DNA of 64,000 nt from Rhopalosiphum padi (taxonomy: Eukaryota > Arthropoda > Insecta > Hemiptera > Aphididae): the NCBI RefSeq assembly GCF_020882245.1, contig NC_083597.1, positions 31,970,652-32,034,651 of the forward strand, in the 5' to 3' direction. How positions within the stretch are numbered: the first letter of the stretch is position 1; every line of letters starts with the position of its first letter. A model generated the notes under the pieces. That model saw only the letters and a list, made by a program, of their open reading frames with translations, searched no databases and was not told where the DNA came from. Shown here one piece after another: positions 1 to 14,064 of this stretch. A program made the translations under genes and the position numbers.

Positions 1-239
1 ACCATTTGGTAACCGTTTATAATCGTACTATAGATTCGTGCATAATAATTATACGATCTAAAGATCTCAAATTTTTATACGATAGATATCTACTTACGAT
101 AAACGTTATTTCAGTCTGTTGCAGTGATAACAATAATAATAATCAATTAATACATAGGGTGATTCATCTAACATTTTTGACATTTTGAAATATACTTTAT
201 GATGATATTTAAATTTATATATTATATATATATTTATAT

Positions 240-470
240 TTATATTTATATTTAAATTATCCACTAAATACTTTACAGATGAAAAAAGGTTTTGATTTTA
301 AAAACAGAAGTTTATATCTTCGTGAGACGATCCTAAATAGTACAAAAAAACTCAAGAATTTGAAAATATAGTCTTATATTAGTTTACCATTAGCCAAATT
401 TTGAATAACTTCAATATTAAAGAAAAAAGAGATGAGTAAAGTATGCTTGCTAAATTACCTTGTATGTCGA
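240..470 (+). repeat. dispersed repeat family, copy 1
   Basis: Contains the family landmarks ATCCACTAAATA-TTTACA, AAAACAGAAGTTTATAT, TAGTACAAAAAA and TTTGAAAATATAGTCTTATA in that order. The same order occurs at 11.55, 23.7 and 26.3 kb. No coding capacity. Confidence 0.6.
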
Positions 471-925
471 ATTATTAACTCGATTTAATGCGATTGGTAT
501 CGACATCCAGAACATATGACCTGCAATCGCAATAACAGTAATGATATCAGAGACTTCTAGACACATTATTAAAAATTACCTACAACATTTTTAATGCTTA
601 CAATTCATCATTATTTGTCAAGTGTATATCAAAAAAAAAATGCGTATCATAAGGTGACATGTATTCAAATATTCAGTACAGTTATAAATATTGAATAACA
701 TCGAATATGGGTTATTCTATATAATATGTTTGTAAAAAAATCCTTGATGAAAAACGAGAATGAAAAAACAAAAATAGATAAGAAGTTTTTTTTTTTTGAA
801 TACTTAAATCATCTAAACTTTAATCATTTCATACTATTTTTAATTACACATATTCTAATATTTACATATCAGTATGGTTTATTTAAAAATAAATACAAAA
901 GGTTTTGAGCGGATAATTCCAAATA

Positions 926-1195
926 TTGAAACTTTCTAACTTTGAGTCAAGTACTAGAATTTACTGTGTACATAATGCATATTCCATTTCACATTGTCCC
1001 TTTATGATTGTCTTAGACGAAAATCTATACGAGTATTGGGAATCTGGTTGCAAACCACCACCGTACTGCAGGTACGCTGCGGTCGACCATCATTTCTACC
1101 CGATCACTAGTGGATCTTCGAAACAACAATGCCGTCTTCTATACAACGTTTCTAGGCCGGAAGTCCGCCGGAACTCGCGTTACGACAACGGGTAA
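926..1195 (+). other. unassigned coding-like islet
   Basis: An 89-codon plus-strand frame, GC-rich in its second half, reads HCPFMIVLDENLYEYWESGC, KPPPYCRYAAVDHHFYPITS, RLLYNVSRPEVRRNSRYDNG. It ends in TAA. A possible donor (CTGCAG|GTACGC) lies inside it near 1070, so it might be an exon with a different end. Several six-base palindromes cluster here (CTGCAG, GTCGAC, ACTAGT, TTCGAA). No family is recognised. It could equally be a regulatory CpG islet. Confidence 0.25.
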
Positions 1196-1208
1196 ACTCA
1201 CGAGAATT

Positions 1209-1234
1209 TATATTATTATTATTATTATTATTAA
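1209..1234 (+). repeat. (TTA)n microsatellite
   Basis: About eight TTA units directly after the coding-like islet at 926-1195. Confidence 0.85.
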
Positions 1235-4200
1235 TCTATAAACGTATATAATATATTATTATATTGAAACAAGTACACATATTTTCAGTTCCTGCATAAT
1301 CACTGCTCATCCCGTTAAAGCTCACAAATTAATCATCATTAATCATATTTCTTCCGCATAAAAACTGCAACAATGTGTTTAGACAAGTATTATTCAATGA
1401 GGTTGAATAAAAATCGGTAAAAATATTTAAGACGTACACTCACCTAGATTTTATTCCGATTTTGAGAAAGCTGCTTATGACACTACTATTAATTGAGCTA
1501 TTATCAATTTTATTTGACACAAATATGTAATACTGATTATAAAAGTCCAAAAACGTAGAATTTTGTTAAACTAATATGATAATAATTAATATGAGTTTGC
1601 TAATTGATTAAAATATATTTTAATTTATAATTTTATTTATTTACATATTATGCCAAATGAACTAACAAACAAGTGATATATATATATATATATAGAACTT
1701 TAACGACAATAGCTTTTAAATATATTGACATTCAATTTACAGATTATTGATTTTATTCTAGAAACATGTTTCTAAAGATCCGATTTTTTCTTCTAATTTA
1801 GTGACAGGGAAATCTTATAATTATTTAAAAACAACCAATGGGTCTAAGACATTTCACTACATTAAATTGTACAGTTTTATTTAGTGCGCCTAAGTATCCA
1901 TAAGGTAGTTGATTTTTTATTACATTATCAGATGCCTTATACGAAAATTAATGATGTGATAATTATATTGTCAATGTTTACCAAAAGATCATTACGAATA
2001 AATTAGAATATTTAAAAAAAAACTTGAGTCGAATGAATGTATTTGTTTAACAATGATCTTGTTTTATATTTTGTGCCTGACATCAGCCTGAGCAACAATA
2101 AAAATACTTCAATCTTCAAGTGGTTTCTGAAAGTAAATTAGATCTAATTGGTACTTAAAATGGGGGAGGTAAAAAATATTTATTATCTACCTACTTTTAA
2201 TAATATTTGGGTTAAACATAAAAAAAATTATCAACGAACGAGAATATTTACCCAACACCAGTTTCGGTCAAAATCGATTTTGTTTTTATATTGTAATTCA
2301 AAAATAAATAACCTACGTACATACTTGAAATATTCACCAAATATTAACTTTTTTTAGACAAAATATTCTTAAATTTTTTTTTAATGTTGATACACTTTAA
2401 ACCTTTTTTGCTTATTTTCAAAATATGTTAATGATTATTTATAAGAATTTAGAGTTCAAATTTTGGTCTAGTTTGAAATAAACAAAGAATATTTAAATTA
2501 ATTTGTAGTTTAAAATGCATACTATTTTGAATTTTAATATCTAAGGTTTGGAAATTTAATAAAGATTCCTCGTACCTAAATAGTTTTCACAGAAACATAA
2601 AAATCTAAAAATAAGTATAAACAATTTTTTAAAAATATTTTAAATTTAAATGTTGATAAAATTGAATATTTAAACGAAGAATAACGGAGGTTTCGTAAAT
2701 TGTAGTCATTCAAAATATTTTTTGCAAAGACTTGCTTTACGTTATTACATATACATACTAGTGTTTTATTTACTTTATACATTAAAATTAACTTTTTATA
2801 CCAGAAACCTGTTTACACTGTTCTATGGTACATCGATATTGACTTATAGACTAATAACACTTGACATTTACTATATATCAGAGCGACTTTAACGAGTTTG
2901 AATTGAAAATATAAATAATTTCTTTACTTAATAAATGCAATTTTTTAAATAAAATAAAATAAACATAATTTGTAAGATACTATAACAAATTTATATTCAC
3001 AGATAGTTATTACAAAATGCATTGTGTAAAATATCACCTGAGCAAATTTTTCCTTTTTTATTACATTCTACGAACTTGGACGATATTACTTACGAATTCA
3101 ATACAATACAACCTCATCTCTCTCCTCATCAGTAATTTCCATTAAAGTAATTTTTACGAAAAATTAATAAAAACTAGTATTGTAATTTGAATAATTTGTT
3201 AGAAGGGTCGCAATTATTTTTAATAACAAATCCTAACCATGCCAAATTAGTGATACTCGACTGCTAGTTACTGCACTGTCAATAATCCTCTAGAGCCTAA
3301 ACGGTAACTCTGGGCAAATAAGAAGTGTGCTGTAATAAAGCGAAAAGTTCAAAACGAATATAAAAAGGATCTAGATTCGCGTACGTATAAATTAGACCAG
3401 TACTCGTTATTCCTCTTCAGCGACCCGTAAACGTCATTCCGGGTGGGTTTCAGGAAATAAATCCTAAATAAATCCTAAATATACATACATTCATGTAATA
3501 TTATTATAATACAATTGTATATGTGCATGGCAAAGGACGCAAGATGATCGTTTTTTATGTCCTTTCCTTTTTATATATAAGGTTTCGACGTTTATACACG
3601 TAATGCTTTCTAAAAGTATATTGCAAGAACAGACATATTGTAAAAGAAGTCATTAAAATATTTGATTTTTTTTTTTTTTTTGATACAAAGAAAATCAATA
3701 ATGTTATCGATATTAATGTTTATTCTTAATAAATATGTGCCAAATACTCGTCTGCTGAGTACAAACAGTAATAATGTATACATATATACACAAACAACAA
3801 TGTTAATAAAGACATCTGTTTAATGTTTTTATCAAAGGGTCGATACTTGATAAAGATCATTTCATCGAAATAATAATAGTCTCAAATCTGTAACGTTATT
3901 GTTGGTTATTGCGTAATAAGTTGCAAGATAATTTAAATAAAATGTGTAATGTTTAATATTAAGTATTGTTATATTCAGGAAAGAGCTATGTATGTATACT
4001 GTATACTTCATTGATATGCCTACACCACAAATTAAAACACTAACGTCTTAAAAATGATATTATATATACCAGTTTTATAATAATTAAAAGTATACACAAT
4101 GCACATATATTGTACATATTATAAATATATTGCTATACCAAATTTGTTTAATGCAGTTATCATACCTATAAATCTTTTCTAAAAACAATTAAAACAACAA

Positions 4201-4825
4201 TACTAAGTTTTAAAATAAAAGATTGAAAACACGGACCTCCTAATAAACTTATTATCTACCTTTTATGTATATTTTGTATCTTGAGTATTCCTTTGGGTTT
4301 TTCCAATGTGAAACTACTTTTTCGTCTTACAATTTATAGTTTTAATTTATTACAATTTTCTTTAGAAACTGATCTTTGAATATTAAAATATTTTTTTTTT
4401 TTATTGACATTGAAGTTCAAATTAGGACGAAATTATATATTTAAATGAAGAATAACGAGTTTAATTATTTGTTATTTAAAAATATTATTCATGAATTAAA
4501 ACTTGAAACTTTTAACTTTTACGTATAATATTATATTTTTACACGCATTGCCATTTTCAAATGCAATATGCTTTCGGGAAAAAATAATTCAACCTACTAT
4601 ATTACTTATAGAAAAAATAAATTATTTTAATAGCAATATAATAAATATAGGCTGACAGACCATCTTCTCTCAGAATCGTTTTTATTTTTGTAATTATTTC
4701 CTATTTAATTTAATTCAAATTTAAAACATACATTACAGTGATCTGATCGCTCTTCAGCGATGTGATACACTCGACACCTACTGCACAGTAGAGCGATTCC
4801 TAATTTTTCTCCCATTTTTTATTAT
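1235..4825. other. AT-rich non-coding stretch
   Basis: No gene seen. Short open frames (2148-2357, 2782-2576) are poly-Asn/Lys/Phe products of AT-rich DNA. A shared phrase, ATTTAAACGAAGAATAACGG at about 2669 and ATTTAAATGAAGAATAACGA at about 4439, hints at another old dispersed repeat. The phrase AAATAAATCCTAAATAAATC near 3460 recurs at about 39105. Confidence 0.6.
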
Positions 4826-4839
4826 TGATTTTGATTTTT

Positions 4840-5460
4840 TTTTCTTTGCCCGCGTCTTCTCGGGAAAGACTGCACTTGAGAGTCAGAACATTTGGTGGCT
4901 TGTTTGACACGCTCTCGGGAATATTCCGAAAATATGACGTAAGTCTCCGTACCCCGAATCCCCGCATCGCGTTTTTAGAACGTAATGCGTCTCTTCGTAG
5001 TACCTTAACGACAGGTGTCAGGTTGTTAAATCGTCAACACTACCCCGAGTATATATATATTATTATGTGTAGACGGGTAAGGCACGTGCGTCGTCGTCGC
5101 AAATCTACATAATATATATTATTATCATATCGAACAAGAATCCGATCGAATCGCAAAAGCTACGAAGATGGTATTCGTCGACGCATGTGCATAATAATAT
5201 TATATATTATAATGCATTTTATATTATTTTCCGTACCGCGGTGGTGCCGATGCGCGTTATGTTTCGGGCATTATTATGTTTTGATCGATTATTGCGCATA
5301 CACCGCACCGGGAGGAGAACGGTTTATAATCGGCTTATAAAGTATTTTCGAGTTGTATTTCTATTTCGAGTACCACCCTTCATAATTTATTATATAGGTA
5401 AACACATACGCACGTGTAGGCACGCAGGTACATCATGCACATAATATCGTACGCATAATT
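4840..5460 (+). promoter_or_regulatory. CpG-rich islet, possible promoter with first exon
   Basis: It is a clear rise in G+C and CpG over some 600 bases (cgcgtcttctcggg, ccgcggtggtgccgatgcgcg). On the plus strand a good donor follows GGLFDTLSGIFRKYD-encoding sequence (AAATATGAC|GTAAGTCTC, exon edge 4938). Three overlapping open frames here are probably by-products of composition. A promoter or alternative first exon of a long plus-strand gene is plausible but unproven. Confidence 0.3.
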
Positions 5461-5799
5461 CATCGGGACGCGTATTGGCTGATCCCGAACCTTCATCATT
5501 TTTATTGTACGCGGTATTTTTTTCAAATACAAAAACTTACTTGAAAATCGCGTTTCTTAAAAACCATACACGCGCACTACGACGTGTACCACACAACGCT
5601 CTCCGTTTCTATACAAACCCGTTTCGCACACTTATTTCATCACTGTATGTATCCATTTCGTGTCATACAATATACGTCGTTTGTATTGCCAATTTTACAC
5701 AAAACATTATATTATTGTACTGTTTTTTTTATGATGTTCAAGTGTTTGGCTTTCGCCACACGTTAGATACTATTTTTATCTTTTTTTCGTAATTCTATG

Positions 5800-8510
5800 G
5801 TTCCCATGATAAACGATTTAAAAAACTATAATTCGGTTCGACATCTATTTACATCATATTCAATAATGTCAATAATTGTTTACTCAAGTTTTTGAGTAGG
5901 TTGTAAAATATAATATATCTATATCATTATTGTTTGTTGAACAGTAGCTATTTTGAATTATTATCCTGTTAAACGTTAAACATAATATAAATTCTTTACG
6001 TTATATATTGTTGTTTTTCGATATAGTGCTATTTTAAATACCATTTATAATGGTTTTATCCTTGCAAAACCGATATAGTTCTAATGCACTTCTGAATTTG
6101 ATCTACGTGAAAATCAATTCGGCTAAAGCGTAACATAATGCTCAGGCCATTCATTAAAACAGTAGGTAATTCAACCATGATTAAATTGTTATTTTTCATG
6201 TACCTAATAACATGGTATGGGATCAAATTTCTCCACGGAACCGTTTACAGTTCAAATTTTCAACATACGCTTAGTTATAGTACAGTTAATTTTTACGATA
6301 AATGTAGTATACACCGCAATATTATTTAGCATGCATTGTATTATTCAATTTCTTTTGTCGTCTAGTGAAATCGATAATGACAATAAAATCTAAATAAAAT
6401 ACTATTATGACTTTTACCGTCGTAACTGGTGATTTGTCATCTTAACTATCATTATATCGCACGGTAAAATCCATTAGTAGAATATTACACCAAACAAATC
6501 GCACAGAATAGAATTGTCGCACACATTATGACATAATAATATTATAATGCTTTGATGACGCATGTAGTTTGGTAATATTATTGGAATCGGGTACCAGCAA
6601 ATAAGGTTATAAGTTTACAACCTCTATTATGATATCGCCCCTGATCATTATAATGTAATTTTGATTGTGGTATATGAATTCAAAACCACGTTCATTGTTT
6701 CGCGTGTATTGTGCAAATATTATTTTTTAGCCAAATGTCAAAATATATATTAATCGCAGACAAAACAAAAATGAAAGATACCTACAGTTTTTTTTAATCT
6801 AAAAAATTATATTTAATGTTGTACAAAGTTATTCGTAGTGTATGATGAAAAATAAAACATAAATGTAATTACTAATTACTTTTAGTTAAAATCGGTTATT
6901 ACAACTACGTGTGTATAATATGTACTAGGGTAGTGCATTATTATATTTTATCTTGCTAAAAATAATTAAAATTTATTTTTATCTATTAACTTAAATAAAA
7001 TAATTATCTAGAGCATTTTTTATAACTAGATTTTCAATGTTATTTTTAAAATATTTTTGTGGGGAAATCGTTTGTTTTTTCAAAGTTATTGCCTATAGAT
7101 AATTTATTTTATTATAATATTATTTTTTTAGTTCTTTTATGTTAATTACCTAACCTGTGTTTCACTATAGTTAATTCATAATAAAATATTATTCATTAAC
7201 CATATAATATATACCGATGGGTAATCGTATTTAAAACATCCATTTATTTATTAGAAATTAAAATGAAAATATAAAATTGTTTTATGTACTCGTATTATAG
7301 CATTATATTTATAGAATAAAAATTATTTTACCAACGAAAGTGTTAAATTATTTGTTTTTATCTAGATAAATTTAGTAATCTTTTATCTATTATGTACATA
7401 AATATTTTGGGTTTTGTCTATTACATATTTACATTATCTAAATAAAATTTTAATAAACTATTTTACATCTGATAATTATCTTATACATATAGATAATAGA
7501 TGATGTTTTAATCATCTATGTACAACATTATTTTAATACTTGATTAAACTAAAAAAATAACAAATTCATAATTAGTTTCAATGCAAGTTACTGATACAGT
7601 GATACATAAACATAATTATAACGAATTTATTCGTTCACATTCTTAAATAAATTGTTATCTTTATTTTAATTGCATAATTTGTACCTCCATTTATAACATT
7701 TCCTATATTTTTAAATACCTAATAAAAATAAAAATGTGATTCTTGATAATTGATCGGAAATAATAGTAAACACATTTCACGAAACAACAAATACGTCACA
7801 TACAAATGTTTATTATTAGTTATAAAAAGATAATTTTGAAGAGAAAACTAACAAACACTTAGTATAGTATAATATATTATTATTTTAATACGTGAAATAC
7901 CATAAAAAAGCACCTTTATAAATTCCAATGTTTGAATATTTTATTCGTATTATACGTTTTAATAAAATACAACGTAATTTACAAGGAAAAAAAACAAAAA
8001 AATAATTATAAATATATAACTTAAAAAGAAACTAATATAAGTGGGATATACAAATAATTTGATTTTCCTTCGAAGTACTTTGATTGTCGTGGAAAAATTG
8101 AAATAGCTTGCAAAAAAAAAAAACACAAACAAACTTGTACTGTGGAAATTAAAATAGTACTATATACACCAAATTCAATTTATTTTTAATTAGATAAGGT
8201 GTAATTCATGTCAGAATGAGAAACATTTCATTATCGATTGGAAGTAATCGTTAAAAAAAACTGCAGACACGGGCGTACCTATATATATATAGTAATTGGA
8301 CCGCATCCAATTTCTTAACCGAGTCATGGCTACTATTCCCTTTCCCCGTGAATCTCTGATAAGATCCCGTATCGGGTATTTATATTCAAATAAGATAAAA
8401 TGTTTAATACATACCTAGCTATTGCGGTTTTATTAAACTTTATCGGTTTTAAAATGATATTTTTTTTAAAATATTTTTATCGTAAAATATATTTATTAAG
8501 TTCAGTTTAC

Positions 8511-8542
<32 letters not shown>

Positions 8543-10760
8543 ATCGTTTATACAAGCCTGATATTCAACGACCATTCGCTTCAACAATTACAAAATTACT
8601 AAATGCATAACTTATATAATATAGTAATAAATAATATAATACATTAGAACAATAAAAAAATAATTACAGTAAATATAATTATTATAAATACTACTAATAA
8701 TAAGCATAAAATATATGAATATTATAAAGAAAATTAAATACTAAAACAACTTAGTAATTAATTTCGAAAATGGGCATAGTAATATCTAGTGCTGAATTAA
8801 TAGTTATATAATAATTAGGAAGCAGGAATGATTAAATAAATATATAATATATTAGTAAATAATGTATAATAATATGAATGTAAATAAGATTAATAAAATA
8901 ATAAATAGCTTATTAGTTAATATTACGAGTATAATACAATATTTATTTATATGATACGTCTACATTTAAATATAAAAAGTTTGAATAAAATGATATCTTA
9001 ATTTAAAAATACACAGTCTACAGAGTCATGATTGTATAATAATATAAAATATACAATATATTTAAATAATGTAAAAATAATTTTAAACCCATAAAATTTT
9101 GGAAACTGATTAATTAGTAACACGATGAAGTTCTGGCCTTAACAATTGTTCCAAAAATCTGCGAAGTACCAATTAGTATAATAACTATAATAAGCACAAT
9201 AGTTGGGCATTTTGTTAAGTATCTACAACCTTTGGTTTTTCAACCAAACGTTAACAAGCTACACTTTTATGTAAGTATATCATTCAAAATAACATGTAAA
9301 TATAACAAATAAAATAATAATTCAGTTCTCGTTCCCGGATATACATATATATTATATTAAGTTATTAATGCTGTTTTTGAGAAATCTGTGGAAAAAATAA
9401 CAATGAAAAAATAAACAATAACATTGAGTACCTATCTACATCGAGAAACTCCTACAATATATTTATACTATAACATGGCGGTTGTTTAGAATTTGACAAC
9501 AAAAAATAAAATGTTTAATTGAAAAAAGCTACAACGAATTATAATAATATAATATCATATTAATATTTTAGTTATTATCAAACATTAAGGCATTAGTCGT
9601 TGTACTACAATACATATTAATTAGTAATAGTTACATTGTCTAAAATGTTTAATTACATGAAAATTTGCAATGGTTTTTATTTTTTTCAATACTCTTAGGT
9701 ATACCATTCCATATTACCTTTATTACAAACTTTTCACTTTTGAGTTTTGGCTACACATAATATACTTTTATTACGTACTTTTTTATATTATTTTATACTC
9801 TACTATAAACTACACAATAATTTTTCGATTTTCGTAATGTTATTAATAATATTATACAAAGGCAGTATTATTATGTTGTATATAAATATATTATAATAGA
9901 TTTACTTTTGAAAAATTGAAATACTTTCTTTGATGTACTCATATAAACTAAAATATTTACCCATATACCAACTAAATGATATGTACAATATAGTGAGTTG
10001 TACACTTGGTAACAGATGAATCGCGTACGGTATAAAACAAACACGCGTCATACAACGATTTTAAAATATTATATAATTCCTATGCTATAGATAATGATCA
10101 ATTTCTTTTTTTAATTTACGGAAATAATAGTTGTAGACTGCACATCATTCTATTACATCGTTCAATCAAATATACACGAGCTCAACTATGGTATAGTACA
10201 ATATAATATACCATTATACTTATTCTATACACTTATTCATTAAATTGTATAGACGAAACTGTATAGGTATAAGCTGTGTTAAGTCTTATTAAATAATTTC
10301 CAAGAATGTAACGTGCGCAATTTAATTTGAACGCTCTAAAAAAGTGTACAGCCACCGTTGTACAAGCATTACGCATCGGTGGATTTTAATTATGCTTCGA
10401 TAGGAAAATACTGTTGCCACAATAAACGCCGTTAAGTCATATTAATCGTTTTAATATTGTACGTATTAATCATATCATGTATAATGTATATACCTGTATT
10501 GTATGAACTAGTGAACGCTGCACAACTCTATATTTGGAAAACCTAAACAGTTTTCATTCGGCTAAATTAAATCGTCACGTGTACCTGTAGCGTGAACCTA
10601 CACGCGTGTTCGTACACATGTGCATCCTAAAATATATACTATTAACGATTATGTAATAAATATTTTACGCGTATCAAAGTCGTAGGCCTTAGGGATCGTA
10701 AAAAAAATACCTACGCAATTTTATACTTAAACCTATATTTTATTATACTGGATAATTCGC
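5800..10760. other. AT-rich non-coding stretch
   Basis: No gene seen. 8580-9100 is extreme low-complexity ataat sequence. 6940-7560 contains several imperfect short inverted repeats (for example AGATAATAGATGATG near 7490). A less AT-rich phrase at 8260-8370 and CpG bits at 10310-10640 remain unexplained. Confidence 0.6.
8516..8542 (+). repeat. (TA)n microsatellite
   Basis: Uninterrupted TA run, about 13 units. Confidence 0.9.
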
Positions 10761-10769
10761 AAAAATTCT

Positions 10770-11150
10770 TATCCCATATTTTTTCCTTAAGCAAAAAAAT
10801 CTATTAAAATTCTCATTTTTAGAATTTTTAAGTGTTCTTAAATACCATGTTATATTCATATCATTGAGATATTTCAATAAAAACTTCTTTTTTTCTATAA
10901 TAACTTTAAATTTTTTTTTACTGTAAATTATGGATAATTATTTTAAAAATTTGGATGTACATTATCAAAATTATATAAAGTATATTAACAAAATTCCAAC
11001 GAGTATTTTTTCACGTAATAAAATGTTTAAACTAAAACTAAAAGTCCTTAAAAATAGTTTTTCAAAAACATAAAATAGATAAAATATTGGATCTAGTATT
11101 TATTTTATTTGTTTTATTTACAATCTACCTACATCTAATATCTAATATCT
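10770..11150 (-). repeat. dispersed repeat family, copy 2 (inverted)
   Basis: Shares ACTGTAAATTAT, the TAAAAGT-CCTTAAAAATAGTTTT stretch and ATAGATAAAATATTGGATCT with the copy at 23225-23560, in the same orientation and order. It is inverted relative to copies 1, 3, 5 and 6. Confidence 0.55.
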
Positions 11151-11299
11151 AATAAGCAATACAATATTTGTTCAAAGAGGTATTGATTGGAATGATTGTA
11201 TAATTTTAATGTTTGAGTTTTTATATGATCACCAAATCTAGATATCATAATAAAAGGCTAAAAGAAGGATGAGTAGTTTGTATATAAATATTTTTTTAC

Positions 11300-11540
11300 A
11301 ATTATAGTTTGGTTTTTAATAGGGAATGCGAATAATTAAGTTTATTATTTAAAGATTTTATTTGTACGTAATTTCCACATATGAGCCGTCTGTCTATATG
11401 CATCCCAAAATATTTTACGTATTGTTCAGTTGGTATTTGTCTGTTGTTGATATAGGCCGGAGGGGCAGTCCATGAGGGCGTAATGTAAAGGTTATGTGGG
11501 AGGATTTCGACTAATAATTTATTTATTATACTAAGACCGT
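11300..11540 (-). pseudogene. decayed non-LTR reverse-transcriptase fragment (thumb region)
   Basis: The minus-strand frame reads EILPHNLYITPSWTAPPAYI then NNRQIPTEQYVKYFGMHIDR and RLICGNYVQIKSLNNKL. The NxxxIP...VKYxGxxxDRRL pattern, followed by the KxKxLxxKL helix, is typical of Jockey-like elements just after the catalytic domain. It is uninterrupted for about 75 codons and then meets a stop. Catalytic motifs are not included. It interrupts the space between two inverted copies of the dispersed repeat family. Confidence 0.8.
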
Positions 11541-11544
11541 TTTA

Positions 11545-11700
11545 CAAATTATAAATGTTTTATAATTTATCCTCATAAATGGGATTCTCATTTTAATAAC
11601 AGAAGTCTTTACCTCCACAGGACAATTCTTAAGTAGTATAAAAAATCTCTAGAACTTTAAAATCTAGTTTATGCTTTATGAATTACTCTATAAATTATAT
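11545..11700 (+). repeat. dispersed repeat family, copy 3
   Basis: Shows AACAGAAGTCTTTACCTCCA, CAGGACAATTCTTAAGTAGT and AAAATCTAGTTTATG, matching the 3' half of copies 1 and 6. It faces copy 2 across a retrotransposon fragment. Confidence 0.55.
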
Positions 11701-12222
11701 TATATTTTATTATTTGTATACGTGTACACAAACATTTCAATTAAAATCTATTCACGATTTATAATTTATATTACAAAGTTAATATAATGCCATGCAGTAC
11801 ATAAAAAATATTAATTTGTCTATGTGAGTAGATACTACACCTGCCATTGTAAGTATCTGACTAAAAGAATGTTCATTGCAATATATTTCGAGATTAACAA
11901 ATTACAGATTATGTTTGAGTAACTCTGTATTGGAAGTGCCCGCAAACAATAATAAATTCACTTCACACTTTTATTGAATCCTACTCGACCGTTATATATA
12001 ATAGTAATAATAGTGTTATTATTATTTATACTTCCAGCAGATTTCACTTACGGTGGTTTGGCGTATTAAAGTGTTAAGTGTTCACTATGAGTTATTGCTA
12101 AGATCGCTTTATTTCACACCAAAAACGACCCAAAACTACTCGTGTGTAGAAAAATTCAAAAATATATATTTGTTCGTTCGCATACTTCAACATTATTTGT
12201 AGACTAGGGTTTTATCGATTAT

Positions 12223-12306
12223 GCCAGCTATCGATTCCGCTGGACATTTGTGTATGTTGATTCCGCCAGCTATCAATATACCACTGCACATTTGTATATG
12301 TTTATT
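12223..12306 (+). repeat. two-copy tandem duplication, 42-base period
   Basis: GCCAGCTATCGATTCCGCTG at 12223 and GCCAGCTATCAATATACCAC at 12265 each continue into a GACATTTGTGTATGTTGATTC- or GCACATTTGTATATGTTTATTC-like half. Diverged but clear. Confidence 0.6.
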
Positions 12307-12908
12307 CTATCGGCTTATAATAAAATATAATGCATAAACAAAATAATATTACTCAAATACCCATAATATTTTTTTATAAGATATATATATGTCACAGTTA
12401 GAGAGTATTCGACCACGTTATTTTGTTATGAATATACTAAAAATATCAGTTTAATTGTTTAATAATGCAATAATATATGAGTCGGTGTAACCTATATAAA
12501 GTTATAAAGTTATATATATATATGTATAAAGTTTGGCGCAATCGATAAATTTCTTACAGATAAAAAGAATACTTTTGTAGAAAAAATGATAAATGATGTT
12601 TTTTCGTTACCATTTAAACGTTGTACAAAAACACTGGTATAGCTACTGTAGAATTGTTGTAATTATATACTACATTGTGCAGTTATTTTTTTATGTAAGT
12701 TGGATGAACCACTAGTATATACAGTAAAATATTTAAGAAAATTAACGAACATTCGAAAAAAATCAAGATTAACCAAACCAAAGTAATGATAGTATTATAC
12801 TTATCGTTATGGTCTGGCAAATATTGCAGCCGTTGATGATATTAACTAACCGTTGTTTCCTGATAATCATCCATGTAGAAATCCGATATTATATGTGTGT
12901 GTATTTAA

Positions 12909-12914
12909 GTGCGT

Positions 12915-12969
<55 letters not shown>
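12909..12969 (+). repeat. (GT)n microsatellite
   Basis: About 60 bases of GT with three interrupting GC steps at the 5' side. Confidence 0.95.
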
Positions 12970-12973
<4 letters not shown>

Positions 12974-14064
12974 AAAGTTTGTAAAACCTTTTTGAAATAC
13001 AATTTTTATTAAAAATATTTCAACTGTAAAACCATTCTACCGTTCTACCAGAAGTTTGAAAAAGCTATCGAAAACTTTTTACATTACACACGTTAAACAT
13101 TATTACGATTATATTCTAATGTTATATACGTATAATTTCAACGAAATTATTAAAAACTTCCTGTAGAATTTTATTGATTCTTGTGAGATTAAATTGGAAT
13201 ACCTATACCAAAATAATGATTATAAAAAACGGTTTTTCTTTCCTTTTTTTTTAATATAGTGTAGGTATTTTACCAAGTTATTTCTTATTACTAGGGAAAA
13301 AGTGGTATTTAACCAAAACTTTAACAATGAAATGAATATAATATAAATGAATAAATATATAATAATAAATAATAATTCATAATTCATATACGAGTATCAT
13401 ATACCTACTCAATTGATTGTTAATAATATATTAATATAGATATTATATAATATAATAATCAATATTTCAATGCATTTGAGAATTGAGTATTAAAGTGAAT
13501 ATAATTTCCATTTATGCGTACACATCTTATAAATATAGTTTCAAAAAATTGTATATTAAAATTTAATATTTTAGCAAATACTGTTGCTATAGATTAAGAT
13601 TTTTCAACATAAAAAATGTTGTGTAACTGTGTATATGACACGAAGTATTTTTTTTCCGTATTTGAACTTTGAACGACAATGACTATTGATTTTGTACATA
13701 ATGAATAATGCAGTATGGAAAAATATACTCATTATACAAAACTTTATAACGGTGGAACTATTTTTTAAAATCTTATAAGAGCTGAGTAATGGGTTTTATT
13801 GAAAAGAAAATAACATTTATTTCTAGAAAAATGGATTTAACTTGACTATTTTTTTGAATAGTAATAGTTTTAATATAATTTAAAAATGTATTAGGTGCGT
13901 TTTATTGTTTTTTATTTTATAGTTTACAAGAATAAAATACTATTGGTTTATTATTATCGAAGACGTATACATCTAAAATAATACACTATTTACATTCTAC
14001 AGTTGAAATTATGTTTGCCAATATATTGACAACGCAATTAATTTGTATTATTAATATGTTTCAG

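Noticed and set aside
8580..9100. Possible replication origin or matrix-attachment region from extreme AT content
   Set aside because: AT content alone is not evidence in a genome this AT-rich.
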